Shown here: one piece after another, positions 26,040-34,979 of the stretch
Layout: every line of letters begins with the position of its first letter
Numbering within the stretch: the first letter of the stretch is position 1
Assembly (NCBI RefSeq): GCF_016735585.2
Contig: NZ_JAERSE020000004.1
Coordinates: 186,001-250,000, forward strand
Length of the DNA stretch: 64,000 nt
Reading direction: 5' to 3'
From: Chryseobacterium tagetis
GTDB lineage: Bacteria > Bacteroidota > Bacteroidia > Flavobacteriales > Weeksellaceae
The notes under the pieces: generated by a model
The model's input: the letters and a program-made list of their open reading frames with translations, nothing else
What the model was told of the DNA's origin: nothing
Databases searched by the model: none
Position numbers and translations under genes: made by a program

Positions 26040-26558
26040 TTATAAGCCATATTGAATATAATAATATAATTTGTACATAACACCACAGATAATCAATGCT
26101 ACAAAAGGTAATATTAAATGTCCAAATTGTAAATAATTATCATACGAAATTTTCTTTTCAGGAATATGTGCATTCTTAAAAAATTCTTCGATCTGCTCTT
26201 TCTCTTCTTTTCCAATATAAACAGCCTCATTTTTATTTTTTTTCTTTACTCTTAGCATAATAAGCTCATTTAAAGGTACAGAAATATGATAATTTTCAAT
26301 AGCCGATAAAGGAATATCAATAGTATTAATCACTATTTTATCCATGTTAAATTTTATAGGTATTGCTTTTTTCTTTAATTGATTAATAATAAAAGCATAT
26401 GTTATGGCACCTACTGATAAATACAAAATAAACCGAATTTTCTCAAAATAAGAGCAAATCAGGATTATAATAGTAAAAAAAGGAAGCCACAAATAAGCCG
26501 TTTTCAAGACTGTGTGATGATAATATCCTTTAATTGTAAATGGAAGTTTTTCATTCAT
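26040..26558 (-). CDS. Membrane protein, candidate immunity protein (2 TM - beta domain - 1 TM)
   Basis: 172 residues, function unknown. Two N-terminal hydrophobic helices (~15-60), a ~75-residue soluble part with beta-strand-like sequence (IDIPLSAIENYHISV, LIMLRVKKKNK), a charged helix (KEEKEQIEEFFKNA) and a C-terminal helix (HLILPFVALIICGVMY). The same order of parts is found in the genes at 26673, 28855 and 29428. The ATG at 26558 was chosen over an upstream TTG at 26570. It is the last gene of the T6SS effector cluster; by position it may be an immunity or accessory protein for the effector at 27486-28850. Confidence 0.55.
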   Translation of the reverse strand: MNEKLPFTIKGYYHHTVLKTAYLWLPFFTIIILICSYFEKIRFILYLSVGAITYAFIINQLKKKAIPIKFNMDKIVINTIDIPLSAIENYHISVPLNELIMLRVKKKNKNEAVYIGKEEKEQIEEFFKNAHIPEKKISYDNYLQFGHLILPFVALIICGVMYKLYYYIQYGL

Positions 26559-26672
26559 ATTATAATTCAATTCTTCTTAATTTAAATTTCAGAGTTATTT
26601 ATATCAATTCTTTATTATAGGATTATCTCCTATGCATAATTTATATCTAAATATAAAAATTTAACTACTCAC

Positions 26673-27191
26673 CTATACATATAAAACACAAACAATACTT
26701 ATCATAATGTAAGCAAAACAAATTAAATTTGGAAAAGCTTTAATATAAAGATCCTTAGTAGCAGGCTTTCTTAAAAACTGTGCAAAAAAAATTTCAATAC
26801 TTGGTTTCATATTTATATCAGATGATAAAAAATATTTTGTTTCTGCTTGAGTAGTAATTCTCAGCATAAAGGCCTTTCTTGAATTATAATTGTAAATATT
26901 GTAAGTTGTATTATCTGGTAAGCATATTTCTTTTCCTTTCTCGTCTTTCAAATAAACCTTGTCCTCCAATTTTATAAAAGAAATTTTCTGGATGGTACTT
27001 TTCATCACCATAATTAAAATCCCAAAAACTAGACTAAGTATTACTATGATAAACTGTGTTTGGCTTACAGTATATTTTATATGTAAAGTTTTAATTAATA
27101 GTATTGCAAAAGGAAATAAAATAAATATGGTAATTAATGTTGTCCAAAAAGTATATTTATTATTGAATACAGACAATGTTATTTTCTTCAT
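26673..27191 (-). CDS. Membrane protein, candidate immunity protein, paralogue of the 28.9-kb gene
   Basis: 172 residues. It is clearly homologous to the product of 28855-29388 along its length: both begin with (I)T(L/I)SVFN(N/T)KY(T/S)FW, have two TM helices, share YNIYNYNSRKAFMLRI (~residues 95-112), and end in a TM helix after FPxLxCFAY. The central part may form a pleckstrin-like beta fold. The paralogues flank the effector gene on both sides, with a broken remnant between this gene and the effector. Such arrays of related proteins next to a toxin usually give immunity; here this is inference. Confidence 0.6.
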   Translation of the reverse strand: MKKITLSVFNNKYTFWTTLITIFILFPFAILLIKTLHIKYTVSQTQFIIVILSLVFGILIMVMKSTIQKISFIKLEDKVYLKDEKGKEICLPDNTTYNIYNYNSRKAFMLRITTQAETKYFLSSDINMKPSIEIFFAQFLRKPATKDLYIKAFPNLICFAYIMISIVCVLYV

Positions 27192-27312
27192 TTTTTCTAG
27201 AAATTATCTCGATAGCTATAAGAGTTTATAATATTTCAAAAAAACTTTTTCAAATCATGCTTAATTTTAAGTCTCCATTATATTTTTGTGAATGTTGAAT
27301 TGAGTCAAGAAT

Positions 27313-27482
27313 TTAAAAATTGAAAAAGGTGCCGTATCCTAATGTCTTTGCTTTTTCTATATTTCCTAAATATAGATAGCTCATTCCTAAAGAAACCAAA
27401 AGCCTAATTAATTACATCAGTACCTTGAGTATTGGTAGGATTTCTTCCTTCAATAGCTCCTTATACTCTTCCTGATAAATAA
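27313..27482 (-). pseudogene. Possible gene remnant downstream of the effector
   Basis: In one minus-strand frame a helix-like peptide (EEYKELLKEEILPILKVLM) runs to a stop. After the stop, in the same frame, comes LLVSLGMSYLYLGNIEKAK, which resembles a TPR helix pair, then another stop. No start codon is visible. It may be the decayed end of a former immunity or adaptor gene. The rest of the 294-bp gap (27192-27312) shows nothing. Confidence 0.25.
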
Positions 27483-27485
27483 AAT

Positions 27486-28850
27486 TTAATCTACCGGAAT
27501 ATTAGCTACCAAACTACTTCCATTAGGTTCTGCACTCAAATCGCTAGCCATACCTTGAGCTAAATCAACTCTTGCTTCTTCTGAGAAAATAGTTCCGATG
27601 AAGGGAATTAAAAAAAGTGCGCCCTGAACAGAGTTTGAGGTAAGATTTTTTAAACTATTGCTTGAGTGGGACGCTGCAACGGTTCTTCCATCATCCACCA
27701 TACTGGGGTTCATCCTTCCGCTGTTGTAGTGTGTTGCTGCATTTCGCCATTCAGGGTATTTTCCATTATTGAGATCATTAAGCAACTGTCTTGCAAGCGG
27801 ATTGGTTCTGAGCTGTTGACGGCTCAAGCCTTCTAACTGATTGAGTTGTCTCTGCAGATTAACATTACTGACATGGACTCTTCTAGTTTCCTCAATTTTG
27901 GTAATTTTCCCCATTACACTTTCTGTTCTGTATGAAGTGATTTTATACCAAGGCCCACTTTGTTTTTTAATTTCAATAATATCTTCAGAATCCTGCACCA
28001 AATCATCCGGTTTGGAAGGGGCTCCCCATAAACTGTTTTGATCTATATCTCTCTGCTCTACTTGCCCGTCTGAATTCACAAAATCTTCTGTATGATTATT
28101 CATCTGATCATAAGTAGTATTATCGCTTACGTCCCCAAAGGTTTCATGCCCTAATCTTATCCCTCCTCTAACGGCATAATTGATTCCACTAAAAAGAGCA
28201 AAACCTGCGACAAATCTTCCCCCCGTCATCCAAATCTTTCCGGCAACGGATGCCGCACCAAACCCGGAAAACGCACTGGGAAGAAAAAAACCAGCACCAA
28301 AAGAGGCTACCACATTAATCCCCAATTCCCACTTATTTTTGGATGCTATAGAGTGAGCCGCAGCGTTAGCAGAAGCTTCATCGAAAAAAGGAGTCAGAAT
28401 TCCACTGTTTCCACATTTTAAAATAGAAGAACGTGTAATGGCAGAAGCTCCATTAATCTTTACGCTGTTGTGAGCCAGAAACCATTGTCCGCTGTTTAAA
28501 GGATCTGTACATTTGTGATTTACGGCGCTAATAGTTGCGATAGCTCCTCCAACAAAAATAGCGGCTCCAACTCCAAATGCTATCCAACCAACAGGTCCTG
28601 AGAGAAAAACAAGAGCTCCTACCGCAAGACCAGCACCAAAAGCGAGTAAAGTACCTGCTAAATTTGCAGGTGATTTACAGGTGAATTCAACCATTACATT
28701 TTTGTCGTCTACGGTAAGCACCGGCTGTTTATTATTTTCATAATAAACATTTATTTTCTTGCGACTGAAAGAAAATTTTTGGGGTGCAGAACTCATCTGA
28801 TAGGTACAGACTGCAAACACTTTATCTTGGGGAATATATGAAACTGCCAT
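27486..28850 (-). CDS. PAAR-like T6SS effector with hydrophobic segments, toxin domain unknown
   Basis: 454 residues. The N-terminus (AVCTYQMSSAPQKFSF..., ~1-60) and the stretch INGASAITRSSILKCGNSG (~133-150) look like two parts of a PAAR-like (DUF4280-type) spike-tip domain, split by a Gly-rich hydrophobic hairpin (~63-110). A second hydrophobic region lies at ~177-225. The C-terminal ~220 residues are soluble except for LFLIPFIGTIF near residue 425, and match no toxin I recognise. The start at 28850 leaves a 4-bp gap to the upstream gene. VgrG, a LysM protein and membrane proteins upstream support a T6SS cargo role. A membrane or periplasmic target is inferred from the membrane-bound neighbours. 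Confidence 0.6.
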   Translation of the reverse strand: MAVSYIPQDKVFAVCTYQMSSAPQKFSFSRKKINVYYENNKQPVLTVDDKNVMVEFTCKSPANLAGTLLAFGAGLAVGALVFLSGPVGWIAFGVGAAIFVGGAIATISAVNHKCTDPLNSGQWFLAHNSVKINGASAITRSSILKCGNSGILTPFFDEASANAAAHSIASKNKWELGINVVASFGAGFFLPSAFSGFGAASVAGKIWMTGGRFVAGFALFSGINYAVRGGIRLGHETFGDVSDNTTYDQMNNHTEDFVNSDGQVEQRDIDQNSLWGAPSKPDDLVQDSEDIIEIKKQSGPWYKITSYRTESVMGKITKIEETRRVHVSNVNLQRQLNQLEGLSRQQLRTNPLARQLLNDLNNGKYPEWRNAATHYNSGRMNPSMVDDGRTVAASHSSNSLKNLTSNSVQGALFLIPFIGTIFSEEARVDLAQGMASDLSAEPNGSSLVANIPVD

Positions 28851-28854
28851 AATT

Positions 28855-29388
28855 TTAATATTTAGGAATAAACAATACAAATACTACACTGATAATAAAA
28901 TAGGCAAAGCACATTAATATCGGAAATGCCAATGCAATAAAATCCTTCTTATTTTTCTTTTTTATAAAATCATTAAAAAAAACTTCAACTTCAGGTTTTA
29001 AATTCATATCTAGCGATAATAGAAATTTTGTTGTTTTTCCATCTAAAATTCTTAGCATAAAAGCTTTTCTCGAATTGTAATTATAAATATTATAGTTAAT
29101 ATCATCTGATAAAAGAAATGTTTCACCATTATTATATTTTATAAAACAATTATGATCCGTTTTTATAATATCTATTTTTCGCATAGTAGTTTTCATTACG
29201 ACAATCAAAAAACCAAATATTAAGGAAAGACATACAATAATGAGTTTGGTTTGATTGGTTGTATATCTTACATCTAAAAACTTGATAAATAATATAACTG
29301 ACGGTAATAAAAATAATATTGTAATTATTGTTGCCCAAAAACTATATTTCGTGTTAAAAACAGATATGGTAATTTTATTTTCATCCAT
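28855..29388 (-). CDS. Membrane protein, candidate immunity protein, paralogue of the 26.7-kb gene
   Basis: 177 residues: two N-terminal TM helices (~15-65), a central soluble domain with YNIYNYNSRKAFMLRI, and a C-terminal TM helix (MCFAYFIISVVFVLF). It lies 4 bp upstream of the effector gene and would be translated just before it, so that protection is in place when the toxin is made. Homology to 26673-27191 is plain from the shared motifs. No enzymatic motif is seen. Confidence 0.6.
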   Translation of the reverse strand: MDENKITISVFNTKYSFWATIITILFLLPSVILFIKFLDVRYTTNQTKLIIVCLSLIFGFLIVVMKTTMRKIDIIKTDHNCFIKYNNGETFLLSDDINYNIYNYNSRKAFMLRILDGKTTKFLLSLDMNLKPEVEVFFNDFIKKKNKKDFIALAFPILMCFAYFIISVVFVLFIPKY

Positions 29389-29427
29389 ACTTTTTATAAC
29401 TAAACTGTGAAAAAATCAATCTGTGTA

Positions 29428-30018
29428 CTATAAATTAATTATATATATAAATCCAAAAATGAAAACCGCCAGCGCTATAAAAAGCATTATAAATGGAAAT
29501 TTATTTGCAAAAAATAAAATCATCTGATCTATAGAGGTTTTCACATTCTTATGGGGTAATCCTATTTTGAGCTGTTGCAGAAGATTTTCTTTATTATTAA
29601 GATCATCCTTATTTTCCTGATTAAAACTGATAGCACCTAACCAAAAATATATATTTTTATTAGCCCATTTAATCCTCAAAATATCCAGCATTCCTTTATT
29701 GGTGATATTGAGATTATAATTAACAATATCCTTTTTTAATAATATTGTGCTTGTATTTTTTTTGTTATTGCTAATGATGATCGAATCTTCTTTAATAACT
29801 ATTGAAATTATTTTAGAAAAATATAAATTGATTCCTATAATAATAAAAAGCAAAATGGATAAAACAAAAATTAAAATGTAGGTTTGTTGTGTAGTACTAC
29901 TAAAAATAGCATAAATACCATCTGTGGTAATAAACACTATTAATCCAGCGAAAAACACCAGCAATGTAATAGCCCAAACCACAATACTAAATTGCCTAAA
30001 TTCATATTTCTTTTCCAT
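29428..30018 (-). CDS. Membrane protein of the same architecture, candidate immunity/accessory protein
   Basis: 196 residues; the ATG at 30018 follows the LysM stop by 11 bp (a TTG at 30021 is less likely). Two TM helices (~12-65), a soluble beta-like region (SIIISNNKKNTSTILLKKDIVNYNLNITNKGMLDILRIKW) and a C-terminal TM helix. The layout and the position of the 'YN' plus 'LRI' residues match the other three membrane proteins, but sequence identity is low. It is part of the VgrG-LysM-effector operon. Confidence 0.5.
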   Translation of the reverse strand: MEKKYEFRQFSIVVWAITLLVFFAGLIVFITTDGIYAIFSSTTQQTYILIFVLSILLFIIIGINLYFSKIISIVIKEDSIIISNNKKNTSTILLKKDIVNYNLNITNKGMLDILRIKWANKNIYFWLGAISFNQENKDDLNNKENLLQQLKIGLPHKNVKTSIDQMILFFANKFPFIMLFIALAVFIFGFIYIINL

Positions 30019-30029
30019 CAATATTTTTT

Positions 30030-31091
30030 TTAAAGCTCAACCTTCTTTATATTATATTCAGTAATTACTTCAAAATTATTTTTAATTTTTTCTGCAATAG
30101 AAGCCTTTCCATCCTGTATAAGCTCTGTTTCTTTATCAATGGTGTAGGTAATTCTATAAATAAAATCGAATGTAGTGTAATTGAATCTCAAACTTGATTT
30201 ATAGATCGTATCGTAAAAATTTTTTAGCGTTTCTTCCGAAAGGTTTTCTCTGTTTAATGTTCCTACAAGTCTGTATGTTGCTGAACGATCGTCTTCACGA
30301 ACAAGAGATTTTACTACATCTGTTGTAAGATCTATATTAGGAAAAATCTGAGAAAACTGTTGAAGCTGATAATTTTTAAGCCGATCTCCCAAAAATGATT
30401 TCATAAAAAGATGGAAAAAAAGATTTTTATCCATCATTTTACCAAGGTTTTCCTTATTGAGGAATTCTTTATCTCCTGTGGCAATAATATCTTCCGCCTG
30501 TTTTGGAGCCTGAGAAATAAGTTGTTTATAAAGTTCTGTATTTTGTAATTCAAAATCACGAAACTTCTTCCATCGGTTTTTTATCTGGTCATAATTAAAA
30601 ATTTCTTTCATAAAAGCTTCCTCCGATATATTGAAGGTAATAGGCAACTTCAACTTCTCTAATTTTTGTGCAAATAAAAAGCCCGATTCATAAACTGCTG
30701 GCTCAACAGAAAACCCAAAATCTGTAATTTCTACATTGAAAATACTTGTATTTTTAGCTTTTTTAACTAAAAATTCATGAAATGTATTTGCAGAAAGTGT
30801 TATTATTTCATTATTTACTCTACTGATGTTCAGCTGTTCGCACCTATATCTTACTACTTCTTCAAAATTTAAACTTTCCATATTTCCTTTTTTTATTAAT
30901 GCTTCTTCAAAAGTATTTTGCTTAATAAAAATGGTATCAAGATGAATAGGCAATTTATCAGAAAAAATCATACTAGAAAAACCTGAGTTTGAATTATGGA
31001 ATTTCTTCAATGCTTCTACATCCATATTAAATTTCTCTGCTATAGATCTAAGATTTTCCCCTTTTTCTATCTTGTATTTTATAATTTTCAT
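30030..31091 (-). CDS. LysM-domain protein linked to VgrG, possible effector adaptor
   Basis: 353 residues. A LysM-like motif is at the N-terminus (IIKYKIEKGENLRSIAEKFNMDVEALKKFHN, given in two parts here: IIKYKIEKGENLRSIA, then EKFNMDVEALKKFHN; residues 3-33). The remaining ~300 residues are helical and unrecognised. No signal peptide, so it acts in the cytoplasm before export or is itself carried on the spike. Its ATG overlaps the VgrG stop by one base (TAATG), showing tight translational coupling. Cytoplasmic LysM proteins next to VgrG are common in T6SS and phage-tail loci, where LysM proteins sit near the spike hub. An adaptor that loads the PAAR-like effector is plausible. Confidence 0.6.
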   Translation of the reverse strand: MKIIKYKIEKGENLRSIAEKFNMDVEALKKFHNSNSGFSSMIFSDKLPIHLDTIFIKQNTFEEALIKKGNMESLNFEEVVRYRCEQLNISRVNNEIITLSANTFHEFLVKKAKNTSIFNVEITDFGFSVEPAVYESGFLFAQKLEKLKLPITFNISEEAFMKEIFNYDQIKNRWKKFRDFELQNTELYKQLISQAPKQAEDIIATGDKEFLNKENLGKMMDKNLFFHLFMKSFLGDRLKNYQLQQFSQIFPNIDLTTDVVKSLVREDDRSATYRLVGTLNRENLSEETLKNFYDTIYKSSLRFNYTTFDFIYRITYTIDKETELIQDGKASIAEKIKNNFEVITEYNIKKVEL

Positions 31092-33226
31092 TAATTAATA
31101 TCTACCTGATTTGGATTGTTAATGGAAATAATTGCCGGAGAAATACTAACACCCGATGCAGAACAAGATGTACCCGAAGAATTATCAACGGTTACTGCTG
31201 AGGAACCACTTATTATAACATTGCTACTTTGTAATTTTATACTGTCACTCGTTATCTCTATAAAACTACTTCCAACTTTCAACGTTACTTTTTGCGCTCC
31301 GCTCAAGTCAATAACTCCATCTTTTCCCATAGTTAATACACTTTGCCCTTCTCCTACATCCGTCTTATGTTGACAGCCTACATTTGTCGTATTATTATTT
31401 TTAACTGTTTTGGTATTATCGTTTCCGACGTTTACAGTTTTGTTATTATTTGCGTTGGTTTCAGAGTTTCCTGCTCCATCAAAAAACATATTGGCACCTC
31501 CCTGATCCTTCAGATTCATTGAGCCGGCTCCATTGTCGTATTTTAATTCTGCACCACTTCTTCCGCTGAAGCTCATTACATTATTTCCGGCTCCTCCACC
31601 TGCGCCAATTGTTCCGTGGAACATTCCGCCCATCACAAAAGGCCTGTCTGGGTGTTGATGAACAAAATTGACAATTACCTGATCTCCTACTTCCGGAACA
31701 GACATAAAACCTCGGTTTTTATTTACTTTGTCACTGCTTCCTGCATCCGGAGACATAACACGGATAAATTCGGTCGTAGAATTTCCATTTTGCCAATCGA
31801 ATTGCACTTGCACTCTTCCCTGATTTAAAGGATCTGTATTGGAAATTACTTTCGCAAACTGAGGTTCTGCTTTCGGAAGATTAAATTCCGGACGCGGAAT
31901 AAATCCTGTATCTGCAGCAATGGCTTCGAAATGGCCGTCATAATATCCTCTTGCATCCACTTCGTGTGTCACTTTCGTAATCATGAGCTTTGTGAAGTAG
32001 GAAGTATCATTGGTATCTGTTTTGCGCATCTCAATATCTGCAATACATCCGGGATATAGGAAAGGAACTGTGGTAGTTCCCATAGTCACAAAAACTTCGG
32101 ACGCTTTACTTCCTGCGGTTCCTTTCTGTGAGGCATCAATATCCATAAAAGATTTAGCTTTTATAGGAGCTACTCTTAATGAAGGGGTCTGAAAGGTTTT
32201 TTCCGAAATTTCGTAGGCGCGTTTTGCGATATCGGAAGTATGCTTGATGGTAGAATTGCCCGTGGTCAGTTTTTCGTTCTTACTGCTGTTATATCCATAA
32301 AAAGTTGGGTGTACGTGCTGTGCTTTCATTTTAATTTTCACATCATTCACACTGCTTCCGTAAGTAAGCTTTACCGGTTTCTCCTGAGGAGGTAGTTTCC
32401 CGAAATGAAGAACTTCGCCATCATAGAAAAACTGTTCTCCATAAGCTTCCGCCATTCTGGCCAGGTAATTATAATGGGTTTCTTCGTATTGAGAACTATA
32501 GGTAACATTTCCATATTTGGAATCTACTCTGTAATCATATTTATTTTGTCCAAGACCTTCTTTGATGACCTGATCTGCAATGCTATTCAGACTTATTTCC
32601 TGAGCTCCACCGAAACTTTGAATATTGGGAGCTACATCTAAAAGAATCGTTGGACTGTAACCGGAAAGCACAATATCTCCAAGATTTCCTTTTTCCTGAC
32701 TGAACCCAACTTCTGTTATTACTCCGACAAAGTTACGTTCCGGCCCTTCCATGACATCTTTATATTTGAAAATAACTGTAATTCTTTTACCAAGAAAATT
32801 TTGAGCTTCTTCCAGATTATGATTCTCGGCACTTCCTAATGTATCATAGGACAGTGTAAGAGAGAACTCATGATGTTTAACCGCACTTTGTATGAGTTTA
32901 AAATGCTTAAAATGCCGGATTTCTTTTCCTTCTATGACAATATCAAGCTTTACCACCCGATTGATCCCCAGAATTTCACTAGTCGGAATGGCTGCAGCAT
33001 TGTGAATTTTTGAAGTAGGTTGCTGAGTCCATAGTTTCTGTTCTTTCGTTGATGGTACCCGTGAAGGCGAAACCCCGTCTAACAAAGACTGCGTATTTAT
33101 TTTCGAATCAATTTTTTTCAGCACATTATCTTTAGCATTCTGTATATTATTTCCTGCCTCATCCAAAAACTTCTCTGGCTCTACAACATTGCGTTGTGCT
33201 TTAGTTGTTCTATTATCCTGAAACAT
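31091..33226 (-). CDS. T6SS spike protein VgrG (TssI), long form
   Basis: 711 residues. An N-terminal extension of ~85 polar residues is absent from the second VgrG at 40.3 kb. Then come the gp27-like region (LGINRVVKLDIVIEGKEIRHFK ..., here split as LGINRVVKLDIV and IEGKEIRHFK), gp5-like OB fold (QGRVQVQFDWQ, PDAGSSDKV, GFMSVPEVGDQV, HPDRPFVMGGMFHG), and a C-terminal beta-helix with Asn-rich repeats (NNNKTVNVGNDNTKTVKNNN). It forms the trimeric puncturing tip on the TssD tube and carries the cargo encoded downstream. The first ~240 bp upstream hold the tssD terminator and no gene. Confidence 0.93.
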   Translation of the reverse strand: MFQDNRTTKAQRNVVEPEKFLDEAGNNIQNAKDNVLKKIDSKINTQSLLDGVSPSRVPSTKEQKLWTQQPTSKIHNAAAIPTSEILGINRVVKLDIVIEGKEIRHFKHFKLIQSAVKHHEFSLTLSYDTLGSAENHNLEEAQNFLGKRITVIFKYKDVMEGPERNFVGVITEVGFSQEKGNLGDIVLSGYSPTILLDVAPNIQSFGGAQEISLNSIADQVIKEGLGQNKYDYRVDSKYGNVTYSSQYEETHYNYLARMAEAYGEQFFYDGEVLHFGKLPPQEKPVKLTYGSSVNDVKIKMKAQHVHPTFYGYNSSKNEKLTTGNSTIKHTSDIAKRAYEISEKTFQTPSLRVAPIKAKSFMDIDASQKGTAGSKASEVFVTMGTTTVPFLYPGCIADIEMRKTDTNDTSYFTKLMITKVTHEVDARGYYDGHFEAIAADTGFIPRPEFNLPKAEPQFAKVISNTDPLNQGRVQVQFDWQNGNSTTEFIRVMSPDAGSSDKVNKNRGFMSVPEVGDQVIVNFVHQHPDRPFVMGGMFHGTIGAGGGAGNNVMSFSGRSGAELKYDNGAGSMNLKDQGGANMFFDGAGNSETNANNNKTVNVGNDNTKTVKNNNTTNVGCQHKTDVGEGQSVLTMGKDGVIDLSGAQKVTLKVGSSFIEITSDSIKLQSSNVIISGSSAVTVDNSSGTSCSASGVSISPAIISINNPNQVDIN

Positions 33227-33394
33227 AATATTTGTGTTTTTTTGATTATTTTTTGAATTCCTTTCTTATTTAATTTCCCAAAGCATGGATCACACCAAAA
33301 TAGATTATTTTAAACACTAATGAATTGAATCACTAATAAATAGGAATATTTTACAGATGATTTTTTAACCACCTTAAACATACTTATAGCATGA

Positions 33395-33434
33395 AAACAG
33401 AATAATCTGCTTGTTGGCAGACTACCCTGTTTCA
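33395..33434 (-). terminator. Terminator after tssD copy 1
   Basis: A two-part hairpin on the minus strand (AAACAG ... GTCTGC-loop-GCAGAT ... CTGTTTT) followed by T residues, ~30 bp after the tssD stop. Confidence 0.5.
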
Positions 33435-33464
33435 GTTTAGTTTTTTAGTTGATTAGTTGATATC

Positions 33465-33869
33465 TTAGCTTGATGGCCAAAGTCCTTCATAAGCAGAATT
33501 ACCATAGTTGATCTTCTCTGCACTTATAATGAAACTCACATACATAGAATTTTCATCTACCGCATCAAAGTCTACTTCGTGCTGAATTACATATCCGTTT
33601 TCCCAGTTCAAAGTAATCAAAGTTCCTTCTTCGTGAGATTTGTTGAATGTAATTTCTCCGCTTGTTGGTTTGTATTTTCCGTTTAATAAGCTTTCCAGAA
33701 TATCAGATTTTTCTGTTGCTTCTACGGTAAGTTTGATAATTGCGTTAGAAGGATCTGAAGCGACTCTACCCGATACGTCTGTTGATCTGGATACGCTGTA
33801 GTTCAGCCTTAATAATTTTTGACCTTCTCCCCCGTTGAATTTTAGAATTCCTCTTGAATTTAGTGCCAT
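33465..33869 (-). CDS. tssD: T6SSiii tube protein TssD (Hcp), copy 1
   Basis: 134 residues of the Bacteroidota Hcp (TssD) family: MALNSRGILKFNGGEGQKLL, WENGYVIQHEVDFDAVDENS and the C-terminal IISAEKINYGNSAYEGLWPS (each within the family pattern). It stacks as hexameric rings to make the inner tube. It differs from the copy at 42415-42819 at only two residues (Arg/Lys in LLRLN versus LLKLN; last residue Ser/Ala). The nearly identical upstream DNA holds the same promoter and tandem palindromes. It is transcribed alone, with its own terminator. Confidence 0.95.
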   Translation of the reverse strand: MALNSRGILKFNGGEGQKLLRLNYSVSRSTDVSGRVASDPSNAIIKLTVEATEKSDILESLLNGKYKPTSGEITFNKSHEEGTLITLNWENGYVIQHEVDFDAVDENSMYVSFIISAEKINYGNSAYEGLWPSS

Positions 33870-33920
33870 GATCTGTAAATTTTAATTATTAATATTTCGT
33901 GATTTGGTGATTTGATATTT

Positions 33921-33928
33921 CAAAGATA
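33921..33928 (-). promoter_or_regulatory. -7 promoter element of tssD copy 1
   Basis: TATCTTTG on the minus strand, 52 bp before the ATG; the same element is at 42863-42870 for copy 2. No good -33 box, which fits activator dependence. Confidence 0.6.
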
Positions 33929-33977
33929 GAACCATAATCATCAATAAAAAAATTACAAACAAGCTTTTTCATTTTTT

Positions 33978-34011
33978 GTAGTAGTTCTACGATTTGATGT
34001 AGTAATTCTAC
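33978..34011. promoter_or_regulatory. Tandem 13-bp palindromes upstream of tssD copy 1
   Basis: GTAGTAGTTCTAC (33978-33990) and GTAGTAATTCTAC (33999-34011) are near-perfect palindromes (one mismatched pair each) whose centres are 21 bp apart, two helical turns. They lie 50 and 71 bp upstream of the -7 element, a position typical of activator sites. Confidence 0.6.
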
Positions 34012-34078
34012 GACAGTATTTTGTGTATTAAATTTTAAAACCAAAAAAAACTGACTAACAATCCATTAGCAATTAATT

Positions 34079-34933
34079 TTATTTTACTTCTTTTATAGAT
34101 CTGGATAATATTTTGTTTTTTCGCAAAAGAAAATCAGGCATCAGGTCCATGGGAAGATATAAAGTACTTTCTCCTTTGTTTTGAAGTTCTTCCATAATTC
34201 CCGGATTCCATGCAAGGATTTTATTGACGTCTATTTTCAGCTCGTCTGCAATAATATTTAAATTAAATCCGGCATTGATATCGGTTTCGGATAGGGATCC
34301 GATATCTTTACCACTTCCACCATTTACGAAGAAAACCGTATTGAGGCGGGCATTGTTATAGTCCGTCAGTACACTTTGCAGTTCATCGGTGGCGTAGCAT
34401 GCATTCAGATATTTTTTAACATGATTAATGGTTTCATTAGGTAAAAACTTATAAAAAACGTGATACTGAGTTGATCCTGCTGCAGACATCGCTTTTGCTA
34501 TATTTCCTTCTCCACAGTTATAGGCTGCAACTACTGTCACCCAATTGTTATATTTTTTATACAGGTTGGCCAAGGATACTACTGCCGTTTTTGTACTTTT
34601 ATAAATATCATTCCGGTTTTGTTCGGAAAGTCCATACTGATTGGCGTGGGAGGTCATAAACTGCCAAACCCCGACAGCTCCGGCTCCTGAAGTGATATTC
34701 CTGTTAAAATGCGATTCTATTAAAGCCAGATTCCTAAGGTGTTTAGGTAATCCTTTCTGTGCAAGAGAATTTTCAATAAATTCAACAATCTCTTTATTGG
34801 CGTTTATAATATTTTTGTATCTCTTCACGCTATTTTCCGAGGTATCGGAAGCGGAAAGAAACTGCCCGTTCATAAAACAGACAGATCCTAACAGCAAGAA
34901 ACCTGTAAAAATATTTTTGAAATTCATTTTCAT
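34079..34933 (-). CDS. T6SS-linked lytic transglycosylase (SLT domain plus LysM)
   Basis: 284 residues with a signal peptide (~1-23). The SLT-type lytic transglycosylase domain has the catalytic Glu in LALIESHFN (~Glu73), then GAVGVWQFM and YNCGEGNIAKA. A LysM-like repeat near the C-terminus (FNLNIIADELKIDVNKILAWNP) ends with STLYLPMDL. It cleaves peptidoglycan in the periplasm. It lies 46 bp downstream of tssH in the same direction, so it probably opens the cell wall for T6SS assembly. Confidence 0.85.
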   Translation of the reverse strand: MKMNFKNIFTGFLLLGSVCFMNGQFLSASDTSENSVKRYKNIINANKEIVEFIENSLAQKGLPKHLRNLALIESHFNRNITSGAGAVGVWQFMTSHANQYGLSEQNRNDIYKSTKTAVVSLANLYKKYNNWVTVVAAYNCGEGNIAKAMSAAGSTQYHVFYKFLPNETINHVKKYLNACYATDELQSVLTDYNNARLNTVFFVNGGSGKDIGSLSETDINAGFNLNIIADELKIDVNKILAWNPGIMEELQNKGESTLYLPMDLMPDFLLRKNKILSRSIKEVK

Positions 34934-34979
34934 TTTCTATCAAATTAATCTTTACTAAAAACTGAATATACGATCCGTA

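Noticed and set aside
31380..31500. Asn-codon repeats that look like a short tandem array
   Set aside because: They encode the repeating beta-helix of VgrG (NNNKTV-type units), not a CRISPR or a DNA-level repeat; no spacers exist. No CRISPR array was seen anywhere in the window.
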